In this document: positions 11,953-24,600 of the stretch, piece by piece
Layout of the letters: every line of letters starts with the position of its first letter
How positions within the stretch are numbered: the first letter of the stretch is position 1
Source of the DNA: Monosiga brevicollis MX1
Taxonomy: Eukaryota; Opisthokonta; Choanoflagellata; Craspedida; Salpingoecidae
NCBI RefSeq assembly: GCF_000002865.3
Contig: NW_001865040.1
Location: 556,905 to 620,904, forward strand
Reading direction: 5' to 3'
DNA length: 64,000 nucleotides
Position numbers and translations under genes: made by a program
Notes under the pieces: model-generated
Seen by the model: the letters and a program-made list of their open reading frames with translations, nothing else
Databases searched by the model: none
Told to the model about the DNA's origin: nothing

Positions 11953-14449
11953 ATGGACGCCAAATCACATCCTTTGACCCTCAAGGGTACATTCCTGCTG
12001 GCCCATCTGCTTGCCCGCCTGCCTGCCTACCTGGTCATGTCAACCCTCACGTTCGCATGCCCTCCGCCCCCACCGTAGTCATGCGCCTGTCGCAGCCGAC
12101 CATGGCAGATTTCACCGCCCCACTGTGTGAAGAGCAAGATGCCATCGGTGCGTAGGCACAAGCTTTGTTTTGGGAGCATGTACAAGGCAGCGTGCTGGCT
12201 TCACTCACCCACCGTGGCCTCTGCAGGTGAGATCATCACACAACAAAACCAAGCCGATCTACGCTCATCCTATGAGAACTTTGGCGTCAGCGAAGTCCTC
12301 AAGCTTCCAGCAGCCGTTGGGTAGGCTCTTCCATCTGCGCGACCGCTCTCTGAATCAATGCATCTCCCGCCCCTGACTCGATTTTCTACGACACACCTCG
12401 CACGTCTCGGTAGGAACGTCTATCTCGGCCAAACCCTATCCTGCCTCATTTCCGTGCACAACGAGGGCAGCGAGAGCGTGAGCAGCATCGTCACCAAGGT
12501 CAGGGTGCCCACTGTGCCTCATCAATAAATGTTGTCTGGCAGCCTGTCCATGCAACTCATCAACCGTTCCCTGCCTGAATCACTGGTGCTGCAGGTGGAG
12601 CTGCAGACAGGGTCCAAGCGCACCTCCCTCAAACCCACTCTCACTGGTGAGCGCAAGGGGCAGGAGGTCGGGCCCATCGGCAAGCTCGCCCCTGGCCAGG
12701 CCATTGATCAAATAGTCGAATATCAACTGCAGGACCCAGCCGTGCACATGTATGCGATTCTTGAAAACCCCACCTAAGCACATCCCCCTCCTCTCTCCTT
12801 CCCTCCCTCCCTTCCTCCCTCTGCGATGGGTGACTCACCGATGATACGCGGGCATATCTTAATACCCAGCATGGTGTGCATCCTGGCGTACACCTCGCAA
12901 GACGGTGATCGAAAGCAACTACGCAAGCATTTCAAGTTTGAAGTCACACAACCGTTGGAAATTGTACCTCTCTGCAAAACCCTCAAGGTTGGTGACCAGA
13001 TATCGGGCGACCGAGACTACCCTCTCAATCCAGATGCATCAATTTTGTGTCTTTGACGGCCTCATCTGGTTCCGTTGGGCGCACAGGATGATGTCATGGT
13101 CCAAGTGAATGTGCAAAACATTGCCAAGGAGCCCCTGATCCTTGAATACGTGCGCATGACACCAACAAAGGTCTACACTTGCGAAGAAACCGATGGTACG
13201 TATAACAATCAATAAACCGACCGTTCCATGACCCCCTGTGTCCTATGCGGCTAATAATCTGAACCTGCGCTCAATGTAGAGCCACCCAGCCCCGACCAGC
13301 AGCTGCCCGTCAGCAAAACACGCAATCGCATATTTGTGCTCAAGCCTCAGCCAACGGTCGATGCACGAACGTTCAAGTTGGTTGCGCCTTGTTGATCTTC
13401 TTGATGGTGGTGGTGGTGGTCTTGCTGCTCTTGTTGTTGGTTTCCTGGCTTTTGGATCGAGGAGCGACACATGCTTCGAGGGAGTTGGGTGCGACCCACG
13501 CTTTCATGTCTTTTTTTCTTGGGCTGCCCATTCACTCGACACGCGCCGCTTGGATGCCCGGTGCCTCTTGACTGCTCACCATCGCCTAGGCAAAGCGCCA
13601 AGGTGGGCCAAGTCATGGTTTCTTGGCGTGCCATGCGAGGCGGCCGCGGCTACACCAGCATTGCCACGATTCAGCGAAGGGTGTGTCTCTTATGTGCAAA
13701 CTTTGCTTGTTGATCGTGCACCAGAGCCACGGCAGGCCATTCTTTCACACTCGATTTTGCACACTGGGAATGATCATCGTGACAGGTGCCCACCCTAAAT
13801 GATGTGCACCTGGACGTGTTGGATCCGCCCGACTCGGTGCAAGTGGGAACTCTCTGCACGCTACGCGTGCGCATCATCAACTTTACCGACCGGCAGTATA
13901 CCCTGGGCTTGAGCTACAATCCAGAGCAGGTATGCAACCCGAAGGCAAAGCGTCGGAACTAGCAGACCAGGCAATGTGTTGCTGCCGCACGCAGCTAGGT
14001 CCACCCTCACAGTGGGTCTGTCGGGCTATGCCAACAGCATGCACCTTTGATATTACAAGGGCTTCAGGAGCGCCCTCTGGGTGTGGTGGAGCCGACTGGA
14101 GAGCTTGTATGTAAATTTGTCCGGTGCCTCTGTGAGCCACTGCACGTTGCTTTCCCTGGCCTCCTCACTAGCCTTTGCTAATGCAACCCGCTTGACACTG
14201 AATAGGTGACGGAACTGGTGGTTATGCCTCTGCGCACGGGCTCTCACAAACTACAAAACGTCCTTCTGAAAGACATCCGCAGTGGAAGCCACTTTACAAC
14301 AAACTTTCCTGCGGTACGTCATATGTTCATATCTGCTCTCATTACATGACTCGCTCGGCCATACTCACTACAGAATGCACCTTTGCGTGATCTTGTAGCT
14401 CCTGGTGCTGCCCACTGCGCTCAGTGCCGCCTCAGTCCCAATGGTGTAA
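11953..14449 (+). CDS. TRAPPC13: TRAPPC13, trafficking protein particle complex subunit 13
   Basis: Thirteen exons (11953..11986, 12079..12147, 12227..12320, 12414..12498, 12595..12749, 12870..12987, 13087..13195, 13280..13376, 13590..13680, 13786..13929, 14068..14106, 14206..14313, 14399..14449) give 397 residues; human TRAPPC13 has 417. Matching landmarks are LKVMRLSQPT near the start, CEEQDAIG, NVYLGQTLSCLISVHNEGSE, ELQTGSKRTSL, LRKHFKFEVTQPLEI, RNRIFVLKP and LRVRIINFTDR. The subunit belongs to the TRAPP III Rab1-exchange complex in ER-Golgi and autophagy traffic. Junctions 13376/13590 and 14106/14206 are chosen by frame and family fit. The final exon begins at the TAG of an apparent in-frame stop that is really the acceptor. 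Confidence 0.92.
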
Positions 14450-15078
14450 CATACGAGGCGGCACGGGAGCAAGGTCGAGCGCCCGGGGTGGCGTCGCCGT
14501 GGCTGTTTTCACATCTGTGCTCCCAGAATTGGCGGCCGGACCGCACCTGCAGCGCAGCACCGCTCGGTGCAACAACTGTGAGGCATGGATTAAGGCAGTT
14601 CTGTTGTTATGATGCTGCAAATTGACTCTGTTCTTTTCATCAGTTGAATCGGATGCCCTCATCCAGCGTGGCACACCATCAATCGAGGGTTGATAAGATT
14701 ACAAGTCGGAACCGAGATTCATCGCAACAATTCTAGTGCGCCATCGACTGTTCGCAAGAGCTGAAGCTTTGTCTCTGTTTGTGATGCAGAACGCGAGAGT
14801 CCTGCATGCGTCGACAAGCGCCTGTTCTTCTGATCGATATGAACCAAAGTACATTGACATGCAAGCATGTGAACAAAAATGAAGCGAAAAAGCAGAATTA
14901 TTCGAAGAAATTGATAACAAGTGAGAGAGGAGAGAGAGAGAGAAAGAAAGCGTCAGACTTTTCATTTCCAACTTTTGTTGGCGGCCTTACCCATGACGAC
15001 TCTTTCGACACACAGGCAAGCCCAATAGTGTGCAAGCGCCTTGAAGCAGAGCGTTGTTTGATCGACTCGGGCTTCAAC
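14450..15078. other. Intergenic region TRAPPC13 - secreted protein
   Basis: No gene is seen. An open frame continuous with the next gene begins at 14806, but its first part is AG-rich and precedes a clean signal peptide, so I take it as 5' UTR. A (GA)n-like stretch lies near 14920-14950. Confidence 0.5.
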
Positions 15079-15807
15079 ATGGCTCGGCAAGGGCGGTGGC
15101 TGGTGCCGGCACTGGGAATGGTGTTGGCGTTGAGCTCGGGGGTGATTGGGGACGTGGAGTATCCTTTTGTGACCTACACTGACTGTGGGCACGAGCGAGC
15201 TGCCCCGTCCTCGTACGCACGCACACATCTTCGCGCCGGCACCTGCTTCAACACGCGCGGCTCCAACTCGGGCATCTACTACTGCGACCCTGAGGGTACT
15301 CCCTTCGTTCGCATTCTAAATGGCAAGGGCTGTAAGAATGAAAAGGCCGTTTACCCCCTGGCCGGCAATTGTCATGCTGGGCAGCAAATCACTTGCGCTC
15401 GCAATCCGAGCGCAGCGGCAGCTACCGTGCTGCTGCAGCAAGTAGCCAATTGTACTGCATCGCCTGTCGCCCATCTTTTCTTACCGGCTGGCTGCCAACC
15501 CTCCCCGTACTCATCCGGTTATGTTAAGGTTGAGCGCTGCGATCTTGCTGGGTTTGCCGTCAGGCAGTATTCAGATCCAGCATGCACCAGCTATTTGGCT
15601 GAGCATGTGGGCGTGCCAGGCGACTGCATCAACATGGAGGAAACGGCCTTTATCACAGCACGCGGGTTTGCCAGCTTTACCTTCGGCTGTGGTGTGGTTG
15701 AATTCAATGCAGCCGCGCCGGCTCCCTCACCCATGTTGAGCCAACTTGTGCTTGTGCTTTTCGGACTTGCGTGGTCAGGGCTCATTGGCCACCTTCGGTG
15801 TGACTAA
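15079..15807 (+). CDS. Secreted, probably GPI-anchored protein with two six-cysteine modules
   Basis: A single exon encodes 242 residues and no family is recognised. Residues 1-23 form a signal peptide (hydrophobic LVPALGMVLALSSGVIG). The ectodomain falls into two similar halves with six cysteines each. The spacings between successive cysteines are about 19, 12, 15, 12, 7 residues in the first half and 13, 14, 14, 13, 20 in the second. Both halves place an (L/P)(R/P)AG just before the second Cys, a Gly-Tyr or Ile-Tyr strand before a Cys-Asp, and a GxC or GDC near the fifth. One NCT sequon is present. The C-terminus is a short polar stretch rich in Ala/Pro/Ser, then a hydrophobic tail (MLSQLVLVLFGLAWSGLIG), as in GPI-anchor signals, although five residues including a charged pair follow it. 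A type I membrane protein is the alternative. Confidence 0.8.
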   Translation: MARQGRWLVPALGMVLALSSGVIGDVEYPFVTYTDCGHERAAPSSYARTHLRAGTCFNTRGSNSGIYYCDPEGTPFVRILNGKGCKNEKAVYPLAGNCHAGQQITCARNPSAAAATVLLQQVANCTASPVAHLFLPAGCQPSPYSSGYVKVERCDLAGFAVRQYSDPACTSYLAEHVGVPGDCINMEETAFITARGFASFTFGCGVVEFNAAAPAPSPMLSQLVLVLFGLAWSGLIGHLRCD

Positions 15808-16337
15808 CCCGAGACCAGAAACCCACAAGAATACCTGCCATCCATGCTGAGCGTGTGGCGTTGCAACCCTAATTGACTGTGAATGTGTCTGTTAAACGAC
15901 TCATCAGACTGGCGGGCTCTCAAGCCTCAGGCATGACACCGAGTCTGCATTTGTGCATGTGTTTGTGGATGCGCATAATTGTGAGCGAGAAGGGCCCGCT
16001 GAGCGATGAATCCTGACTCAATTGATCAAGCGCTGGTTCTTGGCGATTGCAAGTCATTGTGTCAGCCACCACCCCCTACTTGGCCCAACGGATGACAAAC
16101 GAAATTTCATACTACATCAAGCGGCAGCAGATGGGTGGCACAAACAAGGGGAGAAAAAAGCAAAAAAGCCAGTTCAAGGCCGAGTCAGAGGCTGTGATAG
16201 CAATGTCACAAAGGCCAGACACCGAGAAAAGGACTGTCGGAACAACAAATCGTCCGCATTGCGCCTGTAGCCGGCTAGCAATGTGACCTCGCCAAAATTA
16301 AGCTCACGGTAGCGCATGGCTTGCATCAAGCGCACAC
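15808..16337. other. Convergent 3' region
   Basis: This stretch lies between the stop of the secreted protein and the stop of kinesin-5, which converge. No coding sequence or RNA gene is recognised. Confidence 0.5.
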
Positions 16338-19300
16338 CTACACATCTTCCTCAGCTTCATCTTCAGCCGGTTCGCTGGCCACCTCTAGAGCTTCGCCGTT
16401 CTGTTCGGGCATATCTGTATCGGGTTGGCTCTGGCTCTCCTCCTGGCCGAGCTCATCAGCAGGCTCTTGTTCTTGCGCCTGGCCCTCCACAGTGTCCTCG
16501 TTGTCCTCCTCCTCGTCGCTGTCAGGCTCCTCATAGCCTGGGGGATCATCGTATTCGGCGGCATCGCTCTCATACACGGCGCGCTGCAGGAGGTGGGCCT
16601 CGTCACTCGTCGGAGGCTTGTTGCGAGTTGTGGTTAGAATACCACTGTCATCCTCCGGACCTGGCTGACCGACAAAGTCTGTGCCCAAACCAGGTGAGCG
16701 CTGGCCTTCGCGCACATCCACCTCCCGCTTCCATTCTGTTGGCTGCTCCACCAGAATAGTTTCGTAGGGATCGGTTGCGTCATACTCCTTGGGATACGTG
16801 TATTCGCGGCGCGCCGGTGGCTCCTTCACGTCGCGCTTGATCTCCTGCAAAAAAACAAGTGCGGAGAGGTCGTCATCAGTCAGTCAGGCGGGCAGACAGA
16901 TAAATAAGCGAGCCACGAAGCACAGCGCGGTGCATTGTTTGCTCCCAGCAAAGGGGAGGGCGACACAAACCTGCATGACGTAGTTGACTCCGTCTGCTTC
17001 GGCATCAAACAGTCCCTCATCAGTAGCAGTCACAAAGGTGCGCACCATGTCATGGCTGCCCACCATGCCATCATCCAGTGTCTTGCCAGCTTCAGCAAAC
17101 GACTTGCCATACTTGACCACCTGCACAATTTCCATCGCAGCGAAGTGAACATTAGTCATGGACAATCGAAAAGGGAGAAAAAAAAGGGAAAACAAAAAAA
17201 TTGCCACATGAAATATCATGGGCGATGTTGCTAAATGTGCCTCGATCGCTAGCCAGGGATCCACGCAGGACTTACGTTTTTGCGAAGAGCTTCGGTGCCC
17301 GATTGCAGGGATTGAGTGCCGGCCCGCGTGATCTGCTCCGTGGCATCAAGGGAGGCTTTGGCAAAATCTTGGTCGTCTTGGAAGTACTGGAGCTTGCCAG
17401 CGTGGTGTTGGCCGGCCAGGTCGTTGATGGTTCCAGCATGTTGACGCATGTCCTGCTCCGTTTGTTGCAGCATTGCGGTCTCGCCCTGCAACAACTTTTT
17501 GGAGGACTGCCACATGCTGTTGTTGGTGTCCTTGCTGACACCACACAGTGTTGTATTGGCATCCAGGTGTGCTGTCGCCTTGGCCGCCAGAGCGGCCATC
17601 TCGCCGCGTCCGTGGTCCTGCAGGTCTTGCACTTGTTGGGACAAAGCCGAGGCACTGTTCTGAAAGCCAGAGAAACCCGTGTCCAGACGGCGCGCATTTT
17701 GGCTGCGGACGTCGGCCACCATGCGCTTGACATAGCTGCCAATGTCTTCGACAAGGCGGTTGCAAGTCTCCTCCATGGTTGACTTCTCCGACGCCAAAAA
17801 GCTAGCCAATTCGTCCGAGTGCTGCTGGAGCTGCTGAAGCTGAGCTGCTGTGGCCGTTTGGACGTGGGTGCCCAAGGTCTGAAGGTGGTTGGAAAGCTCA
17901 GAGGTGAAGTTCTTGGTGGTGTTGTCAACATCATCCAGGTGTGTTCGAACCTTGCCGGCCCAGGTCGCCAGGTTGGTATCCAACTCGGCAGCTTGCTCCT
18001 GGGCCTCCTGACAACGCCGCAGAATCACCTCCTGGGCCTTATCCACCACCGTCTTGAGCTGCTGCAAGTGAGCCGCTGCGTCGTCGCGGCCTCGGGTGAT
18101 ACGGGCAGCACGCGAAGCGTGGGTTTCCTGTGCACGCTGGTGCACGTCATCAAATACACCCGTAATGGTCGTGGTGAGCTTACTCAGGTCTTGTGTGAGA
18201 GAGGATGTCTCCTTCTGGCGCGCATCCTTCATATCCGACAATAGGCCGCGCAACGTGTTGTACTCTTGATCTTGATCCGACTTGAAGTCATTGACTTCCT
18301 GCACAATGCTGCGTAGCTTTTCCGACAAGCGATCGCGGAAGTCGTCTGCAATTTGTTCATTGAAAAGCGAGAGCTCCTTCTTGCGGCTGACCTCGGCGTG
18401 CAGATCATCAATGTCCACAATGGCGCCCTCAATGACCTGTTTCAGGGCCAAGGCGTCGGTTGTCAACGATTTCTCGGTGGAGCGGTGGGCAACCAGGAGC
18501 TTCTCGCGCATTTGGCGCACACCTCCAATGACCTCCATCAACATCTATCATCACCATGGTGGAAGAGATGCAAAGAGATTAGCAAAGCCGCGCATTTCGA
18601 AGTTTCTTTCGTGATGGCGCGGCAGGCAAGCGCGGATGTTAAGCTCACTTTGCGATCGGCCAGATAACCGTCGCGTTGCTGACGAGTCTCGAGCAGCTCT
18701 TTTTGGAGAGCTTCCTTCTCTGCCAGCAGGTTCTGCTTCTGCGAAGTGAGCAAGCTAGTGCTGGACTTGAGTTCCGACTTGCGGGTCAACAAACGATTAA
18801 TCTTGCGTCGCTGACGGGCAATCTCTCGCTTATGCTCCTCGTTCTCCTCGAGCAAGTGGTCACGCTCATTGCGTAGATCTCGCATTTCCTCGTGGTGCAT
18901 CTTACGCATGCTCTCGAGATCATCCACCAGTTGCTGCACGCGTCGCGTGAGGCCATCGATGATGATCTCGTCTTGCTTCCAGCGGGGAAGCTGAGAAATG
19001 TTGAGGGCTTCCATGGCGCGCTCGGCATAGCGAAGCGTCGAATTGGATTCCACAGTCGAGCCGCTGCAGGGGCTCACACACGCAATAAAGCTGGTCTTGC
19101 AGACACCACCCAGGGCCTCAGACAAAAGGCGTGTAAGTTTGGAGTCGCGGTATGGGATGTGCTTCTCATTGCAAGCGAGCGCGTTGATGACGCGACCCAG
19201 CGTCAACAAACTGTGCAGAAGGGGACGGCAAGCACAGTAGCCCAAATGAGCGGGAAACGCAGGATCGACGTGCAGACCTCGGGTCGCGAATTCGAGTTTT

Positions 19301-20748
19301 TTTTTTTTTGTTGGGATCAGATGTATTCTGCTGTGTCCCGTACCTGCGGTTGATGTGTGCGGCTTCACGTGCCGTCATGCCTGTAGCACCGGACTTGCTG
19401 ATATCCTCGCTACCAGCTGCGAGGAGTAGGTTGAACACAGTTCATCAAAGGTGGGTTGGCTGTGAGAACTCACGCACGTTGGGCACGGGCGCTAGCAGCT
19501 TGATTTTATTTCATAGCCCGTGTCGTGGAAGCGCAAAAACGCGAGGACAACACAGGGTGATCGGGCCTGGAAGCGCAAAATCGTACCAAGATCAACAAAG
19601 GTGAGCGTGGCTGTGACGGGCTTGTCATAGCGCAGGAAAGAGACCACGAGGGTGAAGATGCGATGAGCGCGGTTGGACCACTTGTTCATCTTGGTTTCGG
19701 AATACCTGCAGCCCAGGTCGGAGCCAGGCAGGGTAGGGATGAGCAGGCGAACAAGGCTTTGGGGCAAGTACTGGAACAACCCTGGCCCAAAGAATCAGTC
19801 ACGCACTTGCAGCGCTCTTCGGCTTTCTCGAGAAGGTTCATGACTTGCTCCAGCCCTTCGACTGGAACCTCGACGAGCCCGTCGCAGACGCAGCCGCGCG
19901 AGTCGTGGTCCACGAGCGTGAGGCGCTGGGCCGAGCCCGAGCTGGTGGGGGGCCCCCGCTTGGACTTTTTGAGGTCCTTGGGTGGGGGTGAGTCAGTAAA
20001 CAGATCCTCAAGCTCCTCGTTGTAGATTTCAAGGAAGGAGCTTTTCACCTCGACGTTGGAGTAATCATGCTCGTTGAGGCGGTTAAAGAGGTGAACCAGG
20101 GAGCGCTGAATAATACCGTGCTTGGAGGGATCTCCGGACAGATCGCCGCGCATCGTGTATGTCTTGCCAGCACCGGTTTGGCCGTAGGCAAAGATGCAGC
20201 AGGACAAGCCACTGCAGACCTGCTCCACGATGGGGGCAACGGCATCATTGTAGACTTGTTCTTGGTCGATGTCCGGGCCGTAAACCTTGTCGTACGTGTA
20301 CGTGGCGGGATGGCCTGCTGGGTCCGTCAGGGTGATCTGTTGTTCTTCAGGATCTGCGACAACAGCCACGTCCTCTTCCTTCTCGCGCAACGGGTCTTGC
20401 GGGCGAATGCGCACAAAGACGTCCACCTAGAATGCCCAATGCACAGAGAAGGCACGAGTCCAAAGAGGGAGAAGAGGAATAATGTGAATCAACAACGCGC
20501 AGAGATCGGGCACACGGGCTAAGAGGACGAGATCAAGGACAAACCTTGACACCACCAAAGGCATTGAGGGCTGTGTTACGCTGAGCAACACGCTGATCGA
20601 CATGGCGAGCCACCTTCTTCTTGCCATCACCGCGGGCGGCAGGCTTGCGCGCCGTGCTGCTGGCCGACTTGGGGGTCCGTGCAGCGGTGGAACGGCTGGA
20701 TCCCGCCGAGCTTGTCGAGGACGTAGGTGCTTTTGCACGTGAGGCCAT
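16338..20748 (-). CDS. KIF11: Kinesin-5 (BimC/Eg5 family) mitotic motor
   Basis: Eight exons (20545..20748, 19807..20426, 19587..19705, 19344..19416, 18649..19210, 17276..18544, 16971..17120, 16338..16844) give 1167 residues. A basic Ser/Thr-rich N-terminus precedes the motor: [11 protein letters not shown]-loop [13 protein letters not shown], switch [13 protein letters not shown], switch II FVDLAGSE, then [12 protein letters not shown] and [11 protein letters not shown] long stalk with coiled coil follows. The tail holds a BimC-box-like [10 protein letters not shown] at the expected place, then an acidic tail. Kinesin-5 tetramers crosslink and slide spindle microtubules. Two departures from consensus are seen: switch I is usually NxxSSRSH but here reads SNRAH, and the BimC-box threonine phosphorylated by CDK1 is replaced by Pro. 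The neighbour ATR is head to head. Confidence 0.93.
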
Positions 20749-21629
20749 GATGACGGTGAAGGGTGCAGTGCCACTCAACTGACGAGAAGCACACAGCCGC
20801 ACAAGCAGGTGAGTCCAAAAAAGTGAACGCAAGACACGTGCTGGTGGCCACAGTGGGTCTTGCACCGATGCCATCCAAGAGCAACCCCTATCATCGAACC
20901 CTCCCGATGCTCAACACACTGCCCCACCCCCGGTTCCCACACTGGGACACGCGCGCTCCACAACATGCAGTCCCCCCCTCCTTGTTTGGTCAAGCGTGTG
21001 TCTGTGTCATTCGCTCACCACCAAACAACCAGCGCCCTCAGAGAGAGAGAAGAAAAAAAAAATCAATTTCACTGAACACAAGAGAGAGAGAGAAGAGAGA
21101 GAGATTCAAACACACACACACAACAGGCGTTTTGTTCACTCCACCAACACCAACAGCCACACACAAAAACACGAGCGACGTCCGCTCGAGGAAGAGATGA
21201 AGAGATTTGTGGAGACTCAAAGAGACTCAACGTCCAAGTTCGAACAACTGCCATCAACTGCTTTGGACAGCACGATTTTGTCAGATTTTCTGCGGTTTGC
21301 TCTGGCGCTTGACGGAAATGAGCCGTTTGCTGCTGGCTGGCGCGCATGTGTTTCTGGACTCGCGCCTTGACCGAGGTCACTGAATTTTTTGGTTGATGGG
21401 AGCAACTGGGATAGATAGGGAAGAGTGCGGGACAGTTGCTATTGCCAACAATCGTGGGACTGTTTTATTGGCGGTGTGGACTGGGGCATCGTGCCCTTGG
21501 CCCGCCCAGCACATGGGTAGCGCCTCTGCTCCCAAACTCAGCTGAGGGCCAGCGGTTTGCGCCAGCCGTGTGAGAGGTGTGAGGGGTGTGAGGAGTAAAA
21601 GTAAGAGATCAGGCATTCACGAGACCACC
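20749..21629. promoter_or_regulatory. Divergent intergenic region kinesin-5 / ATR
   Basis: 881 bp separate the two start codons. The region contains an A10 run near 21053-21062, GA-rich repeats near 21040-21105, a short (CA)n near 21110-21122 and CCAC-rich sequence. It must carry both promoters. No coding exon is recognised. Confidence 0.5.
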
Positions 21630-24600
21630 ATGGCGTCTGGGCTCAGTCGCCTCTTGGCAAACCGCGATGCCCTGGAAAGGTCAGTCTCGTCAATTTCTCT
21701 TGTGCGCATCGTGCTCCCAGCCTGACGCGTCTTGCCGTGGGCTGGTCCATTAGCGAGGATCCAGAGGTCCGCCAGGCTGCGATTCAAGACTACATGACCG
21801 AGCTGCGAGGCGTCTTTGAACGCATTCATGATGGTCCAGTGCCCACATCTCAAGCCACCTTTCGTCAGTCTTTTTTTTTTTTTGCTCTTGAGTTCTCTAC
21901 CAGGGTGCTGTTGCCCGCCCATCTTGGTCTCGAACGCTTATCTGTGCATGTCACCATCTTCCGACTCATCACTGGCAGGTGATCGTGCACGCCTCATTGA
22001 TGGGGGGTTGCGTGTGCTCACCGCTGCCCTTGAGGGCATCTCAGACCTTTTCACGTTACCTGATGGTGCGCTCCTCTCCCTTGACACACACCCGCCTCAC
22101 ACTTGTTACCAGCGTTCCTCATTCGGCCTGACTGCTGCTCCTCCTTCCACGTTTCTGCTCAGACGACTCCTACCCACGCTCTACGTTTCTGCTGGCCCAT
22201 CTGCTTCATCTACTGGCTTCAGTGGACGAGGAGGCCCCAGTCCTGGGAGCTTTGTATTCGCTAATGGCTGCCGTCGATGGCGTGCCCTCGGCTACCCGCG
22301 AACTGCATCAGTCCCTTTTGAACGCTTTTGCGTGTTGCTGTGCCCGTACGTGTTGGACCAACTAACCTCGCGTTTGGAGTTCCTGTGCCCCAGTATGCCT
22401 GACCTGCGCATGTTCGATTGTCGCTGGTTTCAGTGCTTGATCCAAACAGTGTGGTCACCTTTCCCATTGAGTTGGCTGCCAGCGATTGCCCGCGCTGCCA
22501 GTGAGTCTTTTGACTGGCTTTTAGCATGGCCATGCCCCCCCACCCCCCCCATGCTAACGTCATGCCTCTCCTGTTTGCATCCTCACTTCGTGCACCCATC
22601 GAACGCGATGCAGTGTTCGCCTGACCATGAGGAATCGTGAGCATGTCGCTACCTTTTTGAGCGCCCTGGCCAGCTTGTGGCAGGTCGGTGGGGCCATCCT
22701 TTGCCACCATAGCGTGCGATGGTGTGCATGATGAGGGCTTTCTAAGCAGCCTTCTTCCTACCCTCATTATCTGTTCTTTGCTGTCGGGGGTTCTTTTCGA
22801 CTGCTCGCAGGCAGACGGGCTCTGCTGGCGATACAGTCCAGCCGAGTTGCGCTGGTGTTGGCAGCAGATGGCGCCTCTGCGTACAGAGGCCACCCGCCAC
22901 CCAACATTGGCTCGTGCGCGAGTTGTTATTCTCCTACGACTTTTGCCTTGGAGCCATGCCCATGAGATCGAGGCCTTGCTCCAGGGGCTAGGACTTTGGC
23001 TCAAACCCACGATACGGGCCTGGGACCAGCCTGCCGAGCTGGCACAGGTCCTGGTCGCCCGAGGACTAGAATCTGCCCTAGGAGATGCCGTAGCGCAGCC
23101 CCTTGCAAATCTGGCGGCCAGTTGTTATCTTATGGGCGACAGCGATTTAGAGGTGTTTGGTATGGCCATTTTACAGGCCCTGTCATGGCGAAGCTTGTCC
23201 ACGGCCAGTGTAGCCTCCACGTTGCAAAAGCGGTTGCTTCGCCGTTCCCGCCTCACACTGGCCGAGTGGCGCTTCGTGCTCCAAACGGCTCTACTCCCTA
23301 CGCACGACCTGGCCTTGGACATTTCACAGGTATGCAGTGGCCTGCCAACACTGGTCACACAGCCAGGTATAGTTTTCACATACTGCTGTGATCTGGTTGG
23401 TTAGGTGGCTATGCGGGCCAATACACTTGTGAGTGACGCGCCCACTTCTGCCAACATTGATGATCAAGGCATTGCCTGGCTTCTGGTACTTCGTTTACGG
23501 CTGACCCAGAGGGAGTCACCGCCTCCCCTCAATTACGCTGCGCTCACCCGCTACATCGAGGTGGCCCTTGGCATTGGGGTGCGTCGGCCGGCTGTACTTG
23601 GAGCGGTCTTTGAGGTGGCTTACCTGTTGGCCCTTTTGGAACAAGCCTGGCCCGCAGCACCCCCCTTGCCCGCGCTGATGAATCTGGTGGATAGCCTACT
23701 GGCGCTGCCTTGGCTGGCTTCGGGGCTGCCCACGACACTGTCACACCACGACTGCAACCAGGCGGTCCTGACGCTCAAGCGTCACGCGGCCGACACGGAG
23801 GCTTTATTTGCTGCCTGGCGGGACTGGGCCGCCGCGGATCGTTTGCTCGTTTTGCAGCGTGCACTGGGTCTGGCGGCAGCGCGCACCTCGAAGCGCCCTG
23901 AGCTTGTCATTGGGCTCATTCAAAACATCTTGGCCGCTGCACGAACCAGCGAGCAGGTGGCGGCAGTTTGTATTCTGCCGCACATCTTGGCGGCCTTGGG
24001 GGACGTGCAAGGCACTCCACCCTTTCGTCGATTTGCCAATATTCTCGAGAATCGCAATTCTTCGGTAAGCAATATGCTTTGTGCAAAGCCCGGTGGCCAA
24101 CTTAACCCGGTTCCGTTTGTTTCAAAGCTCCTTTGTCACGAGTCATGACCGCAGCAGCGTATATGGGGTTTTGCTCTTTTCATGTTCTTTTTTGCTAGCA
24201 CGCGTCTTTTCTAACCATGGCATCTCCCGTCCCTTTCCTGCCGATCACAGGCTGTCAACCAGGCAAGGCTCGAGTGCTTGCCCGCGTTCGCGACCTTTTT
24301 GGCGGGCTCTTCGCGGGTGATGGCCTCGGCTCATCTGGCACAGAACAACTTGGGTCAACTCACCCCGGATAAAGCTGGGGGCTATGCCATGACCTCTCTC
24401 CTGGGCTGGACGGACGTTTTGGATGTTCATGGTTCACAAGCTTCAAACCAGGAGGAGGGTTCCGTAGATCATGGCCCCATATTTGTCACCCGCCCCGTCC
24501 AGCTTGCTACGGGTCCTGTTCAATGCTCTAGTGATGCCTATGACATCATCAAAGCTTTTATCACCGATGCCAGTCGTACGGCCTCCGAGGCGCTGCTCGT

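Noticed and set aside
14806-15078. Upstream extension of the secreted cysteine-rich protein
   Set aside because: The added residues are Lys/Glu-rich from AG-rich DNA and would bury the signal peptide. The Met at 15079 gives a proper secreted protein.
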